A stretch of 64,000 bases of DNA, taken from NCBI GenBank assembly GCA_964631865.1, contig CAZWAK010000004.1, forward strand, positions 53,868-117,867, written 5' to 3'. Positions 60,452 to 64,000 of the stretch are shown here, piece by piece; position 1 is the stretch's first letter; the number at the start of each line of letters is the position of its first letter. Position numbers and translations under genes: made by a program. The DNA comes from JAFDVL01 sp964631865. GTDB lineage: Bacteria > Acidobacteriota > Blastocatellia > RBC074. The notes under the pieces were generated by a model. That model searched no databases. It was not told where the DNA came from and saw only the letters and a program-made list of their open reading frames with translations.

Positions 60452-62341
60452 ATGAAGTTGCAACGACTTAAATTCGATGGCACGACGCTGAGCTTTGGCG
60501 GCTTGCTGCTGCTGTTGGTGCTGGCTGCCGTCTTCATGCATCGTGCCATCAATCGAGCCAGCAACGGCGAATGGCGCGAGAAACAGGAACAGCTTCAGAC
60601 CGCACTGCGAAACAGTCGTCGAGATTTCGCGGCGGCGTTGCGCGACCGGCCTGATTTGCAGGGCGAAGCGAAAACACCCGCGCAATTGGAAGCCTGGATC
60701 CGCGCGCAATCTCAACGCTGGCAAAGCAACACCACACAGCCTGCGCTCATTCGTGCCGTCAGCCTCGGTAAGCTGGTGAACGGCAAGCAAGCCGAATACG
60801 CGCGCCTTGATCAAACGCGCTTCGTCAAAACGGAATGGCCGGAACCCTTGGTGGCGCTGCGCGACGACTTGCGCGCACGCGCGCAAAATAAAGCGTTGCG
60901 TCCGATGATGCCCGATGCCGTTGCACAATTCCAAAGCGGCCATCAATTCTTCATCGCGCTGCCGCTGACCGTCAGCGTGAAGCCGCCGCCACCGCCCAAA
61001 TTCGTACCGCTTGCACGGAAGTTTAAACTCCCTCTCTTTCAACCGCCGGGGCTACCACCAGGCGAAGGCCGTCCCGGTGATCGTCCCGGTGGACGTCCCA
61101 ATCGGCCACCGCCGTTTGCGCGGCAGCGTTGGGAAGAGCAACGCAAGCAAATCGAAGCCGAAATGCAGAAAGAGCGCCAAGCCAATGAACGCCGGATGCA
61201 GGCGCTACACGACCAACGGCCTCCGATGGAGCAATTGGCGGGCTACTGCTTTTTGGAATTGGACAAGGACTATTTGCAACAGCAAGTTTTGCCGACGCTC
61301 ATCGCGCAACATTTCAAGGGCAGCGAACTCTCGCAGTACCACGTTGCGGCGGTGATTGAACCGGAGCGGTTCGTGTTTTATGGGACGAATGCGACAGATG
61401 CTTTCGATGCCCAGGATATTCTCTTTCAAGGCGAAGCCAAAGCGTGGCGCGATGCTGCGCCTGCTTCGCCGCACACGCTTGTCTTACGCGCGCAACACAA
61501 AGCTGGCTCGCTCGCAACCGTCATCAATCGCACGCGCTGGCGCAATCTCGCCTTCGGCTACGCGGTCTTGCTGTTGTTGTTTGCGGCGGCCTCGGCGTTG
61601 TTGATTGCGACGCAGCGCGCGCGGGCGTTGGCCGAGCGCCAAATGAAATTCGTCGCGGGCGTCACGCACGAATTGCGCACGCCGCTGACCGCGATTCAAT
61701 CGGCGGGCTTCAATCTATCGAGCGGGCGCGTCAACGATGCGGAGCGCGTCAAGCAATACGGCGAGATGATTCACACCGAAGGCCGTCGCCTCGCGGATTT
61801 GATTGACCAGGTCTTGAGCTACGCGCGCATCGAAGCGAGTAAAAAATCCGGCGAAGCGGCGTACAACTTTCAGCCGCTGCCAGTGAATGAAGTCATTGAA
61901 CAGGCGCTCGGCGAATATCAATCCGCGTTCACCGCTTGGCGCATCGAAAAACACATCGAAGCCGCGTTGCCGCCCGTGCAGGCCGATGCGAACGTGCTCG
62001 GCAACGCACTCAAGAACCTGTTGCAAAACGCGCTCAAGTACGCCGCGCAAGGCCAATGGCTGCGTATCGAAGCCGCGCGCGTCAACAACGAAGTGCAAAT
62101 CGCCATCGCCGATCAAGGCCCTGGCATCGAACGCCGCGACTTGCCGCACATCTTCACGCCGTTTTATCGCGCCCCCAAAATGGTCGCGTCCGCTGTGCCG
62201 GGCACGGGCTTGGGCTTGAGTTTGGTGAGCGAATATATGAAAGCGCATCACGGGCGCGTCACCGTGGATTCCACCGTCGGCAAAGGCACAACGTTCACGT
62301 TGCATTTGCCCATCCACGCTACGAACGGAAAACCCGCATGA
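60452..62341 (+). CDS. Sensor histidine kinase of a Cpx-like two-component system
   Basis: The 629-residue protein has TM1 near 15-30, a large periplasmic region (about 31-365) including a Gly/Pro/Arg-rich stretch (GEGRPGDRPGGRPNRPPPF, 205-222) and a coiled coil (WEEQRKQIEAEMQKERQ), then TM2 near 368-386. No clear HAMP is seen. HisKA has H406 in VTHELRTPL. The HATPase has NLLQNALKYA, ADQGPGIE and GTGLGLSL. It passes phosphate to the regulator encoded next, whose ATG overlaps the kinase stop by four bases (ATGA). Sensing of secreted Spy-like proteins is a plausible role. Confidence 0.92.
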   Translation: MKLQRLKFDGTTLSFGGLLLLLVLAAVFMHRAINRASNGEWREKQEQLQTALRNSRRDFAAALRDRPDLQGEAKTPAQLEAWIRAQSQRWQSNTTQPALIRAVSLGKLVNGKQAEYARLDQTRFVKTEWPEPLVALRDDLRARAQNKALRPMMPDAVAQFQSGHQFFIALPLTVSVKPPPPPKFVPLARKFKLPLFQPPGLPPGEGRPGDRPGGRPNRPPPFARQRWEEQRKQIEAEMQKERQANERRMQALHDQRPPMEQLAGYCFLELDKDYLQQQVLPTLIAQHFKGSELSQYHVAAVIEPERFVFYGTNATDAFDAQDILFQGEAKAWRDAAPASPHTLVLRAQHKAGSLATVINRTRWRNLAFGYAVLLLLFAAASALLIATQRARALAERQMKFVAGVTHELRTPLTAIQSAGFNLSSGRVNDAERVKQYGEMIHTEGRRLADLIDQVLSYARIEASKKSGEAAYNFQPLPVNEVIEQALGEYQSAFTAWRIEKHIEAALPPVQADANVLGNALKNLLQNALKYAAQGQWLRIEAARVNNEVQIAIADQGPGIERRDLPHIFTPFYRAPKMVASAVPGTGLGLSLVSEYMKAHHGRVTVDSTVGKGTTFTLHLPIHATNGKPA

Positions 62342-63039
62342 ACACGAAACGCCGGATTTTATTGGTCGAAGACGAACCGAGCCTTGTGATGACGCTCAGC
62401 GATTTGCTGGCGAGCGAAGGCCATCAGGTGCGCACCGTGACCGACGGACAGGAAGGCTTTGAGGTCGCCTGTCGGCACGAGCTTGATTTGCTGATTCTGG
62501 ATGTGATGTTGCCGAACAAAAACGGCTTTGATATATGCCGCGAAGTGCGTGCGCGCGGCGTGCAGACGCCTATTCTGATGCTGACGGCGCGCGGGCAAGT
62601 GATTGACAAAGTGCTCGGCCTCAAGCTCGGCGCGGACGATTATTTGACCAAGCCGTTCGACGCGATGGAACTGCTCGCGCGCGTCGAAGCGTTGTTGCGG
62701 CGCGCACCTGCGGCCAGCGTCAAATTGCCCGACACGTTTCGCTTCGGCGCAGTGCAAGTGGATTTTCGCCGCACGCAGGTCAAACGCAACGGCAACCCGA
62801 TTGACCTCTCCGCGCGCGAATTCGAGTTGTTGCGGTACTTCATTCAGCAACGCGATGTCACCTTGTCGCGGCAACAATTGCTGCGCGATGTCTGGGGCTA
62901 CGACGAAGAAGCGATGACGCGCACGATTGATGTTCACGTCGGCGCACTGCGACAAAAGCTCGAAGACGATGCGCAACAACCGCGACACTTTTTGACCGTG
63001 CGCGGACTTGGTTATAAGTTTGTGGAGCAAGGCGAATAG
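62338..63039 (+). CDS. OmpR/PhoB-family response regulator
   Basis: From the ATG at 62338 the 233-residue protein has a receiver (ED at 11-12, phospho-acceptor D55 in LILDVMLP, T83, K105 in YLTKPFD) and a winged-helix output domain (LSAREFELLRYFIQQ; LLRDVWGYDE; RTIDVHVGALRQKLE; VRGLGYKF). The four-base overlap with the kinase couples translation. Its likely sites are the GTAAA boxes in the divergent promoter region. Confidence 0.95.
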   Translation: MNTKRRILLVEDEPSLVMTLSDLLASEGHQVRTVTDGQEGFEVACRHELDLLILDVMLPNKNGFDICREVRARGVQTPILMLTARGQVIDKVLGLKLGADDYLTKPFDAMELLARVEALLRRAPAASVKLPDTFRFGAVQVDFRRTQVKRNGNPIDLSAREFELLRYFIQQRDVTLSRQQLLRDVWGYDEEAMTRTIDVHVGALRQKLEDDAQQPRHFLTVRGLGYKFVEQGE

Positions 63040-63045
63040 CTTCCT

Positions 63046-63160
63046 TTTCATTTGTCATTTGCCATTTTTGATTTGTCATTTGTCATCGCTCGTGGCTACG
63101 CGCAGCCCAATGACAAATGACAAATGACAAACGGAAAATGGCAAATGAAATTCCCTTCCC
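63046..63160. repeat. Inverted 7-bp repeat array (CATTTGT/CAAATGA)
   Basis: CATTTGT, CATTTGC, CATTTTT, GATTTGT, CATTTGT units are followed after a spacer by CAAATGA units and GGAAAATGGCAAATG. It lies after the response regulator and before a dipeptide-type permease. Confidence 0.85.
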
Positions 63161-63202
63161 TCAACTAGCGCACGCATCCCGTCTTTGCTACCATCCCGCG
63201 CT

Positions 63203-64000
63203 ATGCAAATTCTGCTTGCTCTGCTGAAGCGATTAGCCCTGGTGCTGCCAGTGGTGTGGGCAGTCGTCACGCTCGTTTTTTTACTCATTCACATCGTGCC
63301 CGGCGATCCGGTCAGAAACGCGCTCGGCGAAAACGCGACCGAGCAGCAACTGGCCGATTTGCGGCACAAGCTGGGTTTGGATTTGCCGTTGTCCGAGCAG
63401 TACGTGAACTATTGGAAAGGCTTGCTGCGCGGCGATTTGGGCGCGAGCCTCGTGAACGGCGAAGACGTGTTTGAGCGCATTCTGGGGCGTTATCCGGCGA
63501 CGATTCAATTGGCGTTCGCGGGCCTGGTCGTTGCGATCTTGATTGCAATTCCGCTCGGCGTGACGGCTGGCTCGAATCAAGGCACGTGGATTGACAACAT
63601 CGCTTCGGTCGTGTCGTTGCTCGGCATCAGCACGCCGGGTTTCGTGCTGGGGCCGTTGATGGTGTATCTGTTTGCGATCAAGTTCGATTGGTTCCCGGTG
63701 GGCGGACGCGATGGCATCGAATATTTAGTGTTGCCTGCGATCACGATGGGCGCGGCGTTGGCAGCGATTCTGACGCGCATGGTGCGTTCGAGCGTGATCG
63801 AAGAACTCGGCGAAGACTACGTTCGCACTGCGCGTGCGAAAGGTTTGAGCGAAGGGCAAGTAGTTTACAAACACGTTTTGAAAAATGGTTTGATTCCGGT
63901 CGTAACGGTGCTCGGCTTGCAATTCGGCGTGTTGCTCGCGGGCGCGATTATCACCGAAACGATTTTCAGTTGGCCGGGCATCGGTCGCTTAACCGTAGAC
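63203..64000 (+). CDS. ABC transporter permease, DppB/OppB type, partial
   Basis: The frame starts at the ATG at 63203 and is still open at the window end, so 266 residues are visible. It begins with a membrane segment (LLKRLALVLPVVWAVVTLVF), then HIVPGDPVRNALGENAT, the DppB/OppB N-terminal signature. DLPLSEQYVNYWKGLLRGDLG and the EAA loop (YVRTARAKGLSEGQVVYKHVLKNG, in parts) with TETIFSWPGIGRL follow. It is the first permease of a di/oligopeptide importer; other subunits would be to the right. No signal of truncation within the window. Confidence 0.93.
   Translation, partial: MQILLALLKRLALVLPVVWAVVTLVFLLIHIVPGDPVRNALGENATEQQLADLRHKLGLDLPLSEQYVNYWKGLLRGDLGASLVNGEDVFERILGRYPATIQLAFAGLVVAILIAIPLGVTAGSNQGTWIDNIASVVSLLGISTPGFVLGPLMVYLFAIKFDWFPVGGRDGIEYLVLPAITMGAALAAILTRMVRSSVIEELGEDYVRTARAKGLSEGQVVYKHVLKNGLIPVVTVLGLQFGVLLAGAIITETIFSWPGIGRLTVD

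Overview
The window is a GC-rich, gene-dense stretch of about 64 kb from a Gram-negative bacterium. It has outer-membrane porin-like and OmpA-domain proteins, signal peptides, a Tat substrate and the hopanoid enzyme HpnH. The best guess for lineage is Acidobacteriota, probably class Blastocatellia. This rests on an ECF sigma factor overlapping a Ser/Thr kinase with a beta-propeller tail, tandem periplasmic amidohydrolases, a GH109-type enzyme, and intergenic arrays of inverted 7-bp repeats. The taxonomy is an inference; there is no rRNA in the window. No tRNA, rRNA, CRISPR array or intact insertion sequence was seen.

Layout. 1-5.9 kb (minus strand): partial MqsA/YgiT-type antitoxin, gpsA, plsY, cinA, pgpA, rimO and a PemK/MazF toxin with a DUF104 antitoxin, so phospholipid synthesis sits with housekeeping and TA genes. 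6.2-13 kb: porin, a secreted HELSH protein, a CBM9-like protein, a cyclase-family hydrolase, a GMC oxidoreductase and an SDR, with a RidA remnant. 13.1-20.3 kb: broken VapBC, small secreted proteins, a TPR protein, and the sigma/kinase pair. 20.3-25.7 kb: YcaQ remnant, radical SAM protein plus DUF3052, a DUF1573 gene with an in-frame TGA at its signature cysteine, an aminotransferase/omega-amidase pair, and a second PIN module.

25.8-38.8 kb (minus) is a chemosensory operon of the Pil-Chp type: TPR-zinc-ribbon-receiver protein, PilH-like receiver, CheW, two chemoreceptors, a giant CheA hybrid, CheB and a double CheW. It is followed by a GAF-PAS-GGDEF-EAL protein and HpnH. 43-50.2 kb (minus): GH109-like oxidoreductase and an unusual ABC locus whose substrate-binding protein is fused to an OmpA domain, with two uncharacterised coiled-coil proteins downstream. 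50.5-56 kb (minus): three amidohydrolase paralogues and two coiled-coil twins. 56-59.2 kb: HAD phosphatase and two membrane proteins of unknown role. 59.3-63 kb: a Cpx-like envelope-stress module with Spy-like and Gly/Pro-rich secreted proteins divergent from a sensor kinase and response regulator, with GTAAA boxes between them. The window ends inside a dipeptide-type ABC permease.

The most interesting signals are: a candidate selenocysteine codon in the DUF1573 gene with a SECIS-like hairpin; a conserved hairpin-plus-Shine-Dalgarno cassette in front of three unrelated genes; at least ten intergenic inverted repeat-array elements, one similar array lying in frame inside the kinase gene; the SBP-OmpA ABC locus; and the GTAAA-box envelope-stress module.
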